NCBI RefSeq assembly: GCF_042663225.1 | Contig: NZ_JBHTAA010000001.1 | Span: forward strand, 62,001-126,000 | Direction: 5' to 3' | Length of the DNA stretch: 64,000 nucleotides | From: Haloferax namakaokahaiae | Lineage (GTDB): Archaea; Halobacteriota; Halobacteria; Halobacteriales; Haloferacaceae | Part shown: positions 8,583 to 16,177 of the stretch, one piece after another | Layout: every line of letters starts with the position of its first letter | How positions within the stretch are numbered: position 1 is the stretch's first letter | Position numbers and translations under genes: made by a program | The notes under the pieces: generated by a model | Told to the model about the DNA's origin: nothing | The model's input: the letters and a program-made list of their open reading frames with translations, nothing else | Databases searched by the model: none

Positions 8583-9935
8583 TTAAGAAGCGTCCTCGAT
8601 AGCGTCGAGGAGCATGTTCGCACCGAGGTCGATTTCGCGCTCGGTCACGTCGAGCGGCGGGAGGATTCGGAGCACCTTGTAGCCGCACGAGAGGGTGAGC
8701 AGACCGCGTTTGAACGCCGCGTCCTGCACCGCGTTCCGGCGCTCCGGCGTGTCGAATTCGACGGCGAGCAGGAGACCCTTGCCCCGGACGTCCACGACCG
8801 AGTCGGGGGCGCTGTCGCGGATGGTCTCTTTGAACTGGCGGCCGCGGACGACGGCGTTGTCGAGCAGGTCGTACTCCTCGATGGCGTCGAGGGTGAGGAC
8901 GCCCTGCATCGAAGAAAGCACGTCGCCGGCACCCCACGTCGAGGAGATGCGACTGGTCTCAGAGGGGAAGATGTCTTTCTTGGAGATGGTCGCGCCGACG
9001 CGGAGGCCCTTCGCGGCGCTGATAACGTCGGGTTCCATCGGGTAGTGGTCTGACCCCCACATCTCGCCGGTTCGGCCCACGCCGGTCTGAATCTCGTCGG
9101 CGATGAGCGTCAGGTCGAACTCCTCGACCACGGCGGCGAGTTCGTCGGCGAACGCGTCCGAGGGGAATCGGTAGCCGCCTTCGCCCTGAATCGGTTCGAC
9201 GATGATGTAGGAGACTTCGTCGGCGTCGATGTGGCCGCGCTTGGGGTCGAGTTTCTTCCTGAGCTTCGAGGCGGCCGAGTGCGGGTCGGAGAAGAACCCG
9301 CACGAGCACGTCTCGGGCGAACAGGTTCGGTCGTCGCAGAAGGGCACGTCGGTGATACCCGAAATCTCTGGGTAGTCGCGTCGGTAGACGGACTTCGAGC
9401 GATTGAGCGAGAGCGCACCGAGGGTCCGACCGTGGAACGCGCCTTCGAACGTGATGCCGTACTTTCCGCCGTCAGAGTTGTCGTAACAGATTTTGATGGC
9501 GTTCTCGACGGCCTCGGCACCGGAGTTCGAGAGGAACACGGTGTCCATGCCGTAGTGGCTCGTGAGGTCGGTGAGGCGGTCCATGAGGGCGGCGGGACCG
9601 GGGAACTGCTCGTCGCCGGGGGCGTTGCCATCGCTCACGTAGAAGTCTTGGCCGGCGATTTTGATGGGGTCGATGAGGTCGAACTCCGCCATCGGCTCCA
9701 TAATCTTCGGGTTGTTGTAGCCGAGCGGGGCGGCCGCGACGTGGCTGGTGAAATCGAGAAGCACGTTGCCGTCCACGTCGGTACAGAAGGGGCCTTCGGC
9801 GTCTTCTGTGATATCCCAGACGAAGTCGTAGACGTAGGTACTCGGCGCTGCGTGTTCTCTGTGGTACGAAACCCACTCCTTCGCACGCGGCCCGGGCAAC
9901 GTCTCGACACGGGGAACCACCGTCTCTCGGTCCAT
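8583..9935 (-). CDS. class III aminotransferase (PLP-dependent) with a cysteine-rich insert
   Basis: This 450-residue protein has the usual length of GABA/acetylornithine-type aminotransferases. I see FLSNSGAEAVENAIK (cofactor phosphate region, about 134-148), FHGRTLG (168-174), the DEIQTGVGRTG cofactor-ring site (D280) and AAKGL with the probable PLP lysine at K309. Members exchange amino groups between an omega-amine (ornithine, GABA, lysine) and 2-oxoglutarate; the substrate here is not resolved. Residues 200-212 (CDDRTCSPETCSC) carry four cysteines, rare in salt-adapted proteins and possibly metal-binding. The gene stands alone, with an A+T-rich stretch (TTAAGATATTC near 9961) about 25 bases upstream that may be its promoter. 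Confidence 0.9.
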   Translation of the reverse strand: MDRETVVPRVETLPGPRAKEWVSYHREHAAPSTYVYDFVWDITEDAEGPFCTDVDGNVLLDFTSHVAAAPLGYNNPKIMEPMAEFDLIDPIKIAGQDFYVSDGNAPGDEQFPGPAALMDRLTDLTSHYGMDTVFLSNSGAEAVENAIKICYDNSDGGKYGITFEGAFHGRTLGALSLNRSKSVYRRDYPEISGITDVPFCDDRTCSPETCSCGFFSDPHSAASKLRKKLDPKRGHIDADEVSYIIVEPIQGEGGYRFPSDAFADELAAVVEEFDLTLIADEIQTGVGRTGEMWGSDHYPMEPDVISAAKGLRVGATISKKDIFPSETSRISSTWGAGDVLSSMQGVLTLDAIEEYDLLDNAVVRGRQFKETIRDSAPDSVVDVRGKGLLLAVEFDTPERRNAVQDAAFKRGLLTLSCGYKVLRILPPLDVTEREIDLGANMLLDAIEDAS

Positions 9936-10118
9936 GCGCCTCGCTACGGAGACCCATGTGTTAAGATATTCGTTGTCAATGGGGTAGATTCTGCCAAAGG
10001 TCGGTGGAGTCGGGCGAAAAACCGCGGGTAAATTGGCCGCTTTAGTGCAAACGAGCGTCCGTCACACATCTGTTAGGTCCGCGATAGTTTTTTCTCATCT
10101 CCCTCTCGCCGTGATAGT

Positions 10119-11372
10119 ATGACATTCCGCGACATCGACCGGTCCCGCGCGATGTGGTGGGTCCTGGCTCTTATCTTCGCCGGTGCGCTCGTCTACGTCG
10201 TCTATTCGTTCATCGGAACCGTCGTGTTCGGGTTGTTCATCTACTACGCGACGCGACCCATCTATCGCCGTCTCAGGCGTCGGATTTCCCCGCCGAGTCT
10301 CGCCGCGGCAGTCGCGCTGTTCGCGCTCGCACTCCCCGCGCTCTTGCTCGTCTTCTACGCCGCGACGATTGCGCTCCGCGAGTTAGTGAAGTACGCCGAC
10401 CGATACTCGGCCGGCGACGTTCCAATCGACCTCGCCGCCTACGGCATCGACTCCGAGATACTGGACAGCATCGCCGGTCCGCAGGCGCTTCTCGAATACG
10501 ACTTCGAATCCCTTCTTACGCCCGAGACGCTGGCGTCCGTGTTCGACTCGCTCGATTTCGCAACGAGCACGCTCGCGTTCCTCGGCATCGGTGCCGTCCA
10601 CCTGTTCGTCATGGTTGCCTTCGCGTTCTACTTGCTCCGCGACGACCACCGTCTGTCGCGGTGGGGTCGCTCGATGTTCGCCGACGACCGAGGCATCTTC
10701 GAAGCCTACATGCGCGCGGTCGATACCGACTTCAACCACATCTTCTTCGGCAACATCCTCAACGCGATTCTCACGGGAACCATCGGCGTCATCGCCTTCT
10801 CCCTGCTGAACATCCTCGCGCCGCCCGGCGTTCGTATCCCGGCCCCCGCGCTCATCGGGTTGCTCGCGGGCGTTGCCAGTCTCGTTCCAGTCGTCGGGAT
10901 GAAACTCGTCTACGTTCCCGCCGCCGCCTACATGGGCATCCAGACGGCGGTGTTCAACCCGCCAGCGCTCTGGTTCGTGGTCCTCTTCGTGGCCGTCTCG
11001 TTCGTCATCGTCGATACGATTCCGGACCTCGTGCTCCGCCCCTACGTCTCGGGGCGCGGGCTCCACACCGGTGCGGTGATGATTGCCTACACCTTCGGTC
11101 CGCTGCTGTTCGGGTGGTACGGCATCTTCCTCATGCCGATGATACTCGTGTTGGTCGTCAACTTCGCGCGACTCGTGCTCCCGGAACTCATCGCTGGAAA
11201 GCCGATTCAACCGTACACCGTCGATCCGTCGTATCTGGTGGAGTCGCCGCTGACGACTGCGGATATCGAAGAAGAGGTTCCGTCTGAAAACGGAGAATCC
11301 ACAGAGACGACCGATAGGGTGCGTCAGAACCGAGACCCTCGTTCGTCGCCCGATTCGGGTGACGACGACTGA
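10119..11372 (+). CDS. AI-2E family transporter (PF01594-type permease)
   Basis: About 417 residues with the eight-helix arrangement of the AI-2E/UPF0118 family: N-terminal two helices ending in a basic loop (RPIYRRLRRRI), a large extracytoplasmic loop (about 95-155), and a C-terminal block with the conserved GLLAGVASLVPVVGMKLVYVPAA and PYVSGRGLHTGAVMIAYTFGPLLFGWYGIFL regions. The last 40 residues are an acidic, disordered tail. Family members include the E. coli quorum-signal exporter TqsA and Na+/H+ antiporters of halophiles; the substrate here is unknown. Convergent with the PadR gene, three bases apart. Confidence 0.9.
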   Translation: MTFRDIDRSRAMWWVLALIFAGALVYVVYSFIGTVVFGLFIYYATRPIYRRLRRRISPPSLAAAVALFALALPALLLVFYAATIALRELVKYADRYSAGDVPIDLAAYGIDSEILDSIAGPQALLEYDFESLLTPETLASVFDSLDFATSTLAFLGIGAVHLFVMVAFAFYLLRDDHRLSRWGRSMFADDRGIFEAYMRAVDTDFNHIFFGNILNAILTGTIGVIAFSLLNILAPPGVRIPAPALIGLLAGVASLVPVVGMKLVYVPAAAYMGIQTAVFNPPALWFVVLFVAVSFVIVDTIPDLVLRPYVSGRGLHTGAVMIAYTFGPLLFGWYGIFLMPMILVLVVNFARLVLPELIAGKPIQPYTVDPSYLVESPLTTADIEEEVPSENGESTETTDRVRQNRDPRSSPDSGDDD

Positions 11373-11374
11373 GT

Positions 11375-11662
11375 TTACGCTTCGAAGTCTTCCGGGATGT
11401 AGTCGGCTTCCCAGTCTTTCCGCGCCTTGATTTCGCGGCGTCCGCGGCGAGTCAGCGTGTAGTAGTTGGTTCGGCGGTCACGCTGGCCCTTGTCCACGAG
11501 ACCCTTCTCGACCAGCGTATCGAGGTTGGGGTACAGTCGTCCGTGGTGAATCTCTTTCTCGTAGTATGCTTCGAGTTCCTCTTTGATTGCCAGTCCGTGC
11601 GGTTCTTCGAGTCCGGCAATTACGTACAGTAGGTCTCGCTGGAATCCTGTCAAGTCGTACAT
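11375..11662 (-). CDS. PadR family transcriptional regulator
   Basis: A 95-residue winged-helix protein. The sequence YDLTGFQRDLLYVIAGLEEPHG followed by KEELEAYY and GRLYPNLDTLVEKGLVDKG is the PadR recognition domain, and NYYTLTRRGRREI forms the wing. It lacks the long C-terminal dimerisation helix of larger PadR proteins, as is common in haloarchaea. I start at the ATG at 11662 rather than further upstream because an A+T-rich TATA-like stretch (11693-11706, on this strand) lies about 35 bases before it. Ligand and targets are unknown. Confidence 0.88.
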   Translation of the reverse strand: MYDLTGFQRDLLYVIAGLEEPHGLAIKEELEAYYEKEIHHGRLYPNLDTLVEKGLVDKGQRDRRTNYYTLTRRGRREIKARKDWEADYIPEDFEA

Positions 11663-11690
11663 CGGTAAGGTCGAATCGTATCTTATTGTC

Positions 11691-11706
11691 TGATTAAAAT
11701 AAATAT
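11691..11706 (-). promoter_or_regulatory. probable TATA box of the PadR-family gene
   Basis: On the minus strand the sequence reads ATATTTATTTTAAT, a strong haloarchaeal TATA-like element centred about 35 bases before the ATG at 11662. That spacing predicts a very short leader. This supports the short start chosen for the regulator. Confidence 0.5.
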
Positions 11707-11879
11707 GTCGCAATGAGTTCGAGGAATTCGGCCTGATACGGGTAGCTACCGGCAAAGTTCCGCTTTCTAATTGTGTAGTGCAAGTTACCAATCACTCCGT
11801 TCGACTGTTTCGAGCAGTGGATATGTCCGCCACTGGATGACTCCACTGGCTTAAGATGATTGCGCGCGTACGTTCTCGT

Positions 11880-12158
11880 ATGCCTGAAGAAACCGTGTTC
11901 AGCACCGAACTGAAAGAAGACCGAACTGCAGTTGCGGCGTACCTCCGCGACGTCGCCGACAAACTGGAGACTGGCGAGTTGACGCTCCGCGCAGGGAGTC
12001 AAGAGAGCACGCTCTCGGTTCCCGCGCGAGTGACGTTCGAAGTGAAGGTCGAACACGAAACCGACGCGACGGGAGCCATCAAGGAACGCAGCGTCGAGTT
12101 CGAACTCGAATGGAAAGACGGCCAGACAGACGACGCTACCGGTCTGGAAATCGAGTAG
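11880..12158 (+). CDS. amphi-Trp domain protein
   Basis: A 92-residue acidic protein matching, from memory, the amphi-Trp family of small proteins in archaea and bacteria. It begins with a helical segment (LKEDRTAVAAYLRDVADKL), then alternating strands (GELTLRAGSQESTLSVPARVTFEVKVEHE), and ends ERSVEFELEWKDGQ with the conserved tryptophan near the C-terminus. Its function is unknown; family members are often single-domain, cytoplasmic and conserved beside varied genes. I start at the ATG at 11880. GC-rich inverted repeats follow the stop codon. Confidence 0.8.
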   Translation: MPEETVFSTELKEDRTAVAAYLRDVADKLETGELTLRAGSQESTLSVPARVTFEVKVEHETDATGAIKERSVEFELEWKDGQTDDATGLEIE

Positions 12159-12159
12159 T

Positions 12160-12258
12160 ACAGAAAGGAAAGCAGGCCGTGCCGGAAAATGCCGGCACGG
12201 CGTGCCGCCCTGAATTGGTCCCCGCTGACGCTTCGGCCCTCCAAAGCGAAGCGTCACA
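12160..12258 (-). ncRNA. candidate small RNA with two hairpins
   Basis: On the minus strand a TATA-like GTTTAAG (complement of 12280-12286) is followed about 25 bases later by a 9-bp hairpin (arms 12247-12255 and 12227-12235) with GGAGG in its loop. Next comes a 10-bp GC-rich hairpin (arms 12192-12201 and 12176-12185), then a T/C-rich run (CTGCTTTCCTTTCTG). This looks like a roughly 95-nt transcript with a terminator. On the plus strand the same 10-bp hairpin could instead end the amphi-Trp mRNA. The right arm also overlaps a second palindrome (12194-12208). It is a prediction only. Confidence 0.35.
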
Positions 12259-12379
12259 TTCCGCTACCGTTCGGTTTCACTTAAACATAACGACGGATGG
12301 CAACGCTTGACAGCATGACGAACTTTCACCACCAGTAATCGTTCGTACCCCAAGCGACCAGCCCGAACCCGTCGGACGG

Positions 12380-12526
12380 TCACATGTGCTCTTCTTCGAG
12401 CACCCATCCGAGCGCGCGCTTGTAGTGCGTCAGAAGCTTCCGTACGCCCTCGTGGCGCATGTCTTCGGAGTCGAGCTCGTCCTTCAGAAACTCGTACTGC
12501 TCGCGGACCTCTGCTTCGCTTCGCAT
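12380..12526 (-). CDS. 48-residue acidic helical protein
   Basis: The frame encodes MRSEAEVREQYEFLKDELD..., a 48-residue, highly charged, probably all-helical protein ending WVLEEEHM. The reading frame is open further upstream, but only this part has haloarchaeal composition, and the ATG at 12526 is preceded by the GTG-rich run ACACTCACAC on the other strand. Small helical proteins of this kind are common and uncharacterised in haloarchaea. I assign no function. Confidence 0.55.
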   Translation of the reverse strand: MRSEAEVREQYEFLKDELDSEDMRHEGVRKLLTHYKRALGWVLEEEHM

Positions 12527-12677
12527 ACCCACACTCACACACGGAGCTATGTAGTCTTCCGGAATCGTATCCGTCGAACAGCAGTTCTGGATTCGCTTAT
12601 TCTCACCGCTGGAATCGTTTTTTGGACTACAGCCACCGTGTCGCCGGGCTTTTGCGCCGGGCCGAAGAATGAGGCGT

Positions 12678-13388
12678 ATGGAGATTCGCGGCGAACGTGA
12701 GTGCAAATCGTGCGGCAATCAGTGGTCGTACTACGAGACGGGCAGCGTCTCCTGTCCCGAGTGCGGCAGCATGCGAAGCGTCGGCGTCGGCGAGCGTGCG
12801 GTCCACACGGCCTCGCAGGACCCGCTCGACGTGACTGCGCACCAGACGACGATTGCAGACCAGTCGATTCGCGCGGCGGCACCCGACCTCAAATCGGACC
12901 TCCGCGACTACGTTCGGTCACTCGGCTACATCCACGGCGGCGAGTTGCTCCCGCTGGACGACACGTCGCTCGTCGCGCACGAACTGCTCCACGCCGTGGA
13001 CGTGTTCGCGCGGTCGAACCGGCCGACCGACGACGAGGAACTCTACGTTCTCACGCTCCTTCGCGGGGCGAACGAAGGCACGCGCCCCACACCGAACGAG
13101 GTGCCGTCGTCGATGGCCGAGGCACGCGGACTCGCGTACGCGAACGCCGTCGAACGCTACCGTCGAAACCTCTCGACGTGGCTCGATTCGCACCCCGACA
13201 AGGAGGCACGACGAACCGTCGAATCGCTCGCAACCCACGTCAAGCGCGCCGAAGCACTGGAGGGTGCACTTTCGCTCGACGAGTCAGAAGCTCTCGTCGC
13301 GGCGGCCAACGGTCTGCACTCCTATCTCACCGACGACGACCTCGACGCGCTGGCCGACGCCCGCGACAGACTCGAACGCCTCTCCTGA
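12678..13388 (+). CDS. zinc-ribbon protein with helical C-terminal domain
   Basis: A protein of about 236 residues. The N-terminus (about 1-35) is a TFIIB-type zinc ribbon with two CxxC pairs, CKSCG and CPECG, separated by a short aromatic loop (NQWSYYETGSVS). The rest is acidic and helical, with a HELLHAVDVFARSN segment and a C-terminal bundle rich in alanine and arginine. I choose the ATG at 12678 (MEIRGERECK); an ATG at 12669 would add three residues. I recall this architecture as an uncharacterised haloarchaeal family. Nucleic-acid or protein binding is likely from the ribbon alone. Confidence 0.75.
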   Translation: MEIRGERECKSCGNQWSYYETGSVSCPECGSMRSVGVGERAVHTASQDPLDVTAHQTTIADQSIRAAAPDLKSDLRDYVRSLGYIHGGELLPLDDTSLVAHELLHAVDVFARSNRPTDDEELYVLTLLRGANEGTRPTPNEVPSSMAEARGLAYANAVERYRRNLSTWLDSHPDKEARRTVESLATHVKRAEALEGALSLDESEALVAAANGLHSYLTDDDLDALADARDRLERLS

Positions 13389-13429
13389 CTCACCGAACGT
13401 TTTTGCCCCCCGCTCACCCTTCGCCAGCA

Positions 13430-13669
13430 ATGGCAGCCACCTTCGACATCCACGAGGTTCGACACCGGGTGAAGATGCTCCGCGATACGGGCACGACGAT
13501 GGTCGTCGAAAACCGCGACGGCGTCGCCTGTCCCGCGTGTGGTGACGCGTTCACCGAACTCCTGATTTCGGAAGCGGCGAACCACAGTTTCGACGTACCC
13601 CCACAGACGCGGTTGTGCGTCCACAACGAGACCGAGACGGGGCGCGTGTTGATTGCGACCCACCAGTAG
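13430..13669 (+). CDS. small CxxC protein of unknown function
   Basis: This 79-residue protein begins MAATFDIHEVRHRVKMLRDTG and contains one CPACG pair in ENRDGVACPACGDAF, followed by a segment with a further cysteine (TRLCVHNE). Similar haloarchaeal proteins have been labelled "flagella cluster protein" in databases, as far as I remember, but nothing near here concerns archaella. A single CxxC plus a later Cys/His could complete a metal site. It follows the zinc-ribbon gene by 41 bases in the same direction and may be cotranscribed. Confidence 0.7.
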   Translation: MAATFDIHEVRHRVKMLRDTGTTMVVENRDGVACPACGDAFTELLISEAANHSFDVPPQTRLCVHNETETGRVLIATHQ

Positions 13670-13673
13670 GAGC

Positions 13674-13709
13674 GAAGAGAAGAGAAGAGAAGAGAAAAGA
13701 GAGAAAGAG
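13674..13709 (+). repeat. 36-base uninterrupted purine tract (GAAGA repeats)
   Basis: The short space between two convergent genes holds four tandem GAAGA units followed by GAAAAGAGAGAAAGAG, giving 36 purines in a row on the plus strand. Homopurine-homopyrimidine tracts can form triplex DNA and slow polymerases. On the minus strand it becomes a long pyrimidine run just after the NUDIX gene, which could also serve as an archaeal U/C-rich termination region. Confidence 0.7.
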
Positions 13710-13731
13710 CGCGTCAGTCCGACGAAAACCC

Positions 13732-14247
13732 TCAGTCCGACCCGAGATACCGAACCAAGTCTCGGTCGAGCGTATCCTCGGGGAGCGTCTCGAACCATCC
13801 GATGTCGGTAATCGACTCGTCTTCCAAGCCGGGGTCGTCGGTGAGTTCGCCCTCGAAATCGACGCGGTAGATGGCGAATTTGAACGCTCTGGAGTCGCCG
13901 TCGAAGGTGAACGTCTGTTCGGTGACGCATTCGAGTTCGGTCACGGTCGTCGCCAATCCCGTCTCCTCGCGCATCTCCCGAACCAGCGCGTCTTCTCGAC
14001 TTTCACCGGGTTCGACACCGCCACCGGGGAGCACCCACTGGCCGTCTTGCCGAACGAGCAGGACGGAATCGCCGTCGGTACAGACGCCGGCGACTCCCCA
14101 CGAGAGACCGCCGTCGATTCGTTCTTTGATACCTTCGAACGAGGACTCTGCGACCGCTCGACTGGTCTGTCGGCGAATGACGCCTTCGTCATCGACGTGC
14201 CACTCGCCGTCGATGTCGAGGTCGAAGTCCACGCCGGGGTCTGTCAT
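13732..14247 (-). CDS. NUDIX hydrolase
   Basis: A 171-residue protein with a complete Nudix box at about residues 76-98 (GVEPGESREDALVREMREETGL), which binds the catalytic metal. The upstream WVLPGGG and the downstream strand segments complete the fold. The N-terminal 45 residues are an acidic lead-in typical of haloarchaeal members. The substrate (a nucleoside diphosphate derivative) cannot be inferred. Its start codon directly follows the folD stop codon, so the two are certainly one transcription unit, with folD first. Confidence 0.88.
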   Translation of the reverse strand: MTDPGVDFDLDIDGEWHVDDEGVIRRQTSRAVAESSFEGIKERIDGGLSWGVAGVCTDGDSVLLVRQDGQWVLPGGGVEPGESREDALVREMREETGLATTVTELECVTEQTFTFDGDSRAFKFAIYRVDFEGELTDDPGLEDESITDIGWFETLPEDTLDRDLVRYLGSD

Positions 14248-15141
14248 CTACGGCAGGTCCACGTCGATGTCCGCCGCTTCGGCGGCCGCTTTGACCGTGT
14301 TCCAGAGGAGCATCGCGCGGGTCATCGGGCCGACGCCGCCGGGGACGGGCGTGATTGCGCTGGCCTTCTCTTTGGCCGACTCGTACTCCACGTCGCCGAC
14401 GAGTTCGTAGCCCTTCTCGTTGTCCGCATCGACGCGGTTGACGCCAACGTCGATGACGACTGCGCCCTCGGAGAGCATGTCGCCGGTGACGAGTTCCGGG
14501 ACGCCGACGGCGGCGATGACGATATCGGCCTCGCGGGTCTTCGCGGCGAGGTCCTCGGTGCGAGAGTGGCAGACCGTGACCGTCGCGTTGCCGCCGACCG
14601 CCTTCTGGATGAGGAGGTTCGCCATCGGCTTGCCGACGATGTTGGAGCGCCCGACGACGACCACGTCTTTGCCCTCGGTATCGACCTCGATGGATTCGAG
14701 GAGTTTCTGGACGCCGTGGGGCGTGCAGGGTTTGAAACGCGCGTCGCCCGCGACGAGGCGGCCGACGTTCTCGGGGTGGAATCCGTCCACGTCTTTGGCG
14801 GGGTCGATTTGTTCGAGAACCGCGCGGTCGTCCACGTGGTCGGGAACGGGCATCTGGACGAGGATGCCGTGTACGTCGTCGTCCGCGTTGAGGTCATCGA
14901 CGACAGAGTAGAGTTCGTCGGCGGGCGCGTCGGGGTCGAGTTCGTAGTCGAACGCCTCGATGCCGACCTCCTCGCAGTCGCGCTGTTTCATCGCCACGTA
15001 CGTCTCGCTCGCGGGGTCGGTGCTCATGAGCACGGTGGCGAGGCCGGGCGTGACACCCTCGGCCGCGAGCGTGTCGATTGCATCCGCGAGACCGGCGCGA
15101 ATCTCCTCGGCGACTTCGTTGCCGTCGATGATGGTGGTCAT
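14248..15141 (-). CDS. folD: bifunctional methylenetetrahydrofolate dehydrogenase / methenyltetrahydrofolate cyclohydrolase
   Basis: 297 residues, the usual FolD length. The catalytic tyrosine-lysine region is TYVAMKQRDCEEVGI (about 43-57). The substrate loop is GILVQMPVPDHVDD, and the NADP-binding domain shows VVVGRSNIVGKPMANLL, CHSRT and the C-terminal PVPGGVGPMTRAMLL. FolD interconverts methylene-, methenyl- and formyl-tetrahydrofolate in the cytoplasm, complementing the serine hydroxymethyltransferase encoded 1.6 kb upstream on the same strand. I start at the ATG at 15141; ten upstream codons are open but not family-like. Confidence 0.95.
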   Translation of the reverse strand: MTTIIDGNEVAEEIRAGLADAIDTLAAEGVTPGLATVLMSTDPASETYVAMKQRDCEEVGIEAFDYELDPDAPADELYSVVDDLNADDDVHGILVQMPVPDHVDDRAVLEQIDPAKDVDGFHPENVGRLVAGDARFKPCTPHGVQKLLESIEVDTEGKDVVVVGRSNIVGKPMANLLIQKAVGGNATVTVCHSRTEDLAAKTREADIVIAAVGVPELVTGDMLSEGAVVIDVGVNRVDADNEKGYELVGDVEYESAKEKASAITPVPGGVGPMTRAMLLWNTVKAAAEAADIDVDLP

Positions 15142-15246
15142 GGTCCAACAGGCGTCGGCAACCCATTTCAAACATTCGAATTCGTGAGTATTCTTCGTTT
15201 CAAAACCGAGTAAATATGCAGACCTGTGTATACTCTTGGTCAGTAC

Positions 15247-15822
15247 TCATCCACCGAACAACAGGTTCACGGCGGCCACGGCGACGCCTGCGAGTGCCAT
15301 TCGGAACCCCGCGACGTACCAGCGCTGGCCTGAAATCGACCCCATATACGACCCAAAGATGAACAGGATGCCCGTTCCGAGCGCGACAGATACGACTGTG
15401 GCCGTCACCATCGAATACAGCGACCCAACCGCCAGAAACGGGAGTAATGGGACGACGATACTGATGACCGGGCCGAGACCACTCGCCACCGCGTTGACGA
15501 CTCTCGCCGCCGTCTTGTCGCGTTCGAGCGACGTTCCACCGAGGTCGGTGAGCATCGCGTCTTCGATGCGACTCAGTTCGGCCTGTTTCTCCGCCCGCTC
15601 TATCTCCCACACGCTCCACACCCCGGACGTCGTGAGACCGATGGCGGCACCGAGTCCGATTTTGACGACCGTCGCGCCGTCGGTGACGCCGGTGAGAAAC
15701 GCCCCGATGACGACGCCGATGCACGTCAGCGCCCCGTCGAACCCGTTGGAGACGAGGTAGCGCCGCGAAATCGCACGAACCTCAGGATTGCCGACCACCG
15801 AGACGAGGTCGCGCGGTGTCAC
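15247..15822 (-). CDS. VIT1/CCC1-like membrane protein
   Basis: A protein of about 191 residues with five hydrophobic segments. RRYLVSNGFDGALTCIGVVIGAF near the N-terminus resembles the first helix of VIT1/CCC1 iron/manganese transporters, which remove metal from the cytosol. A charged helical segment (RAEKQAELSRIEDAMLTDL) lies between helices 2 and 3, where plant VIT1 has its metal-binding domain. The GTG at 15822 is preferred over a TTG at 15834: it overlaps the upstream gene's TGA as GTGA, a standard translational coupling. The pairing with DUF211 suggests a shared role. Confidence 0.78.
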   Translation of the reverse strand: MTPRDLVSVVGNPEVRAISRRYLVSNGFDGALTCIGVVIGAFLTGVTDGATVVKIGLGAAIGLTTSGVWSVWEIERAEKQAELSRIEDAMLTDLGGTSLERDKTAARVVNAVASGLGPVISIVVPLLPFLAVGSLYSMVTATVVSVALGTGILFIFGSYMGSISGQRWYVAGFRMALAGVAVAAVNLLFGG

Positions 15823-16118
15823 GGCGGCAACCAATCTTGCGGGTGGTCTCGGGATTCCACCATCTCCTCGCCGACGACGACTTCGTCGATGGAGTGGACG
15901 GTTCCCCCGAGGTTCGTGATGTGGTGTTCGACTTCGTCGACGTCTATCGCGTCACCCTCGACGACGAGTCTGATGTTCTGTACCTCTCGGTCCATCTCGA
16001 GAAGCATCGCGTTCGTCCCGCGAACGCCAGTGGCGGACGAAATCTCTCGTGCGACGTCGACGATGGACGGTTCGTGCGGTTTCAGAACGTCGAGGACGAG
16101 TCGGCGAATCGGTGCCAT
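15819..16118 (-). CDS. DUF211 family protein
   Basis: A 99-residue protein that matches the archaeal DUF211 family: MAPIRRLVLDVLKPHEPSI at the start, ATGVRGTNAMLLEMDRE in the middle and EVEHHITNLGGTVHSIDEV near the end, predicting a ferredoxin-like alpha/beta fold. The family is uncharacterised; its fold suggests a small regulatory or metal-sensing partner. It is translationally coupled (GTGA) to the VIT1-like gene downstream, so it likely modulates that transporter. That role is inference. The start at 16118 fits the family start. Confidence 0.85.
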   Translation of the reverse strand: MAPIRRLVLDVLKPHEPSIVDVAREISSATGVRGTNAMLLEMDREVQNIRLVVEGDAIDVDEVEHHITNLGGTVHSIDEVVVGEEMVESRDHPQDWLPP

Positions 16119-16177
16119 AGTCTCGTGAGCGTACGACACCACCGGCAATAGTGTTATGCTGCTGACCCTTGGTCACC

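Noticed and set aside
12701..13669. A 322-codon frame covering the zinc-ribbon gene and the small CxxC gene
   Set aside because: Only its last 79 codons read as a real protein; the first part is arginine-rich shadow of the zinc-ribbon gene.
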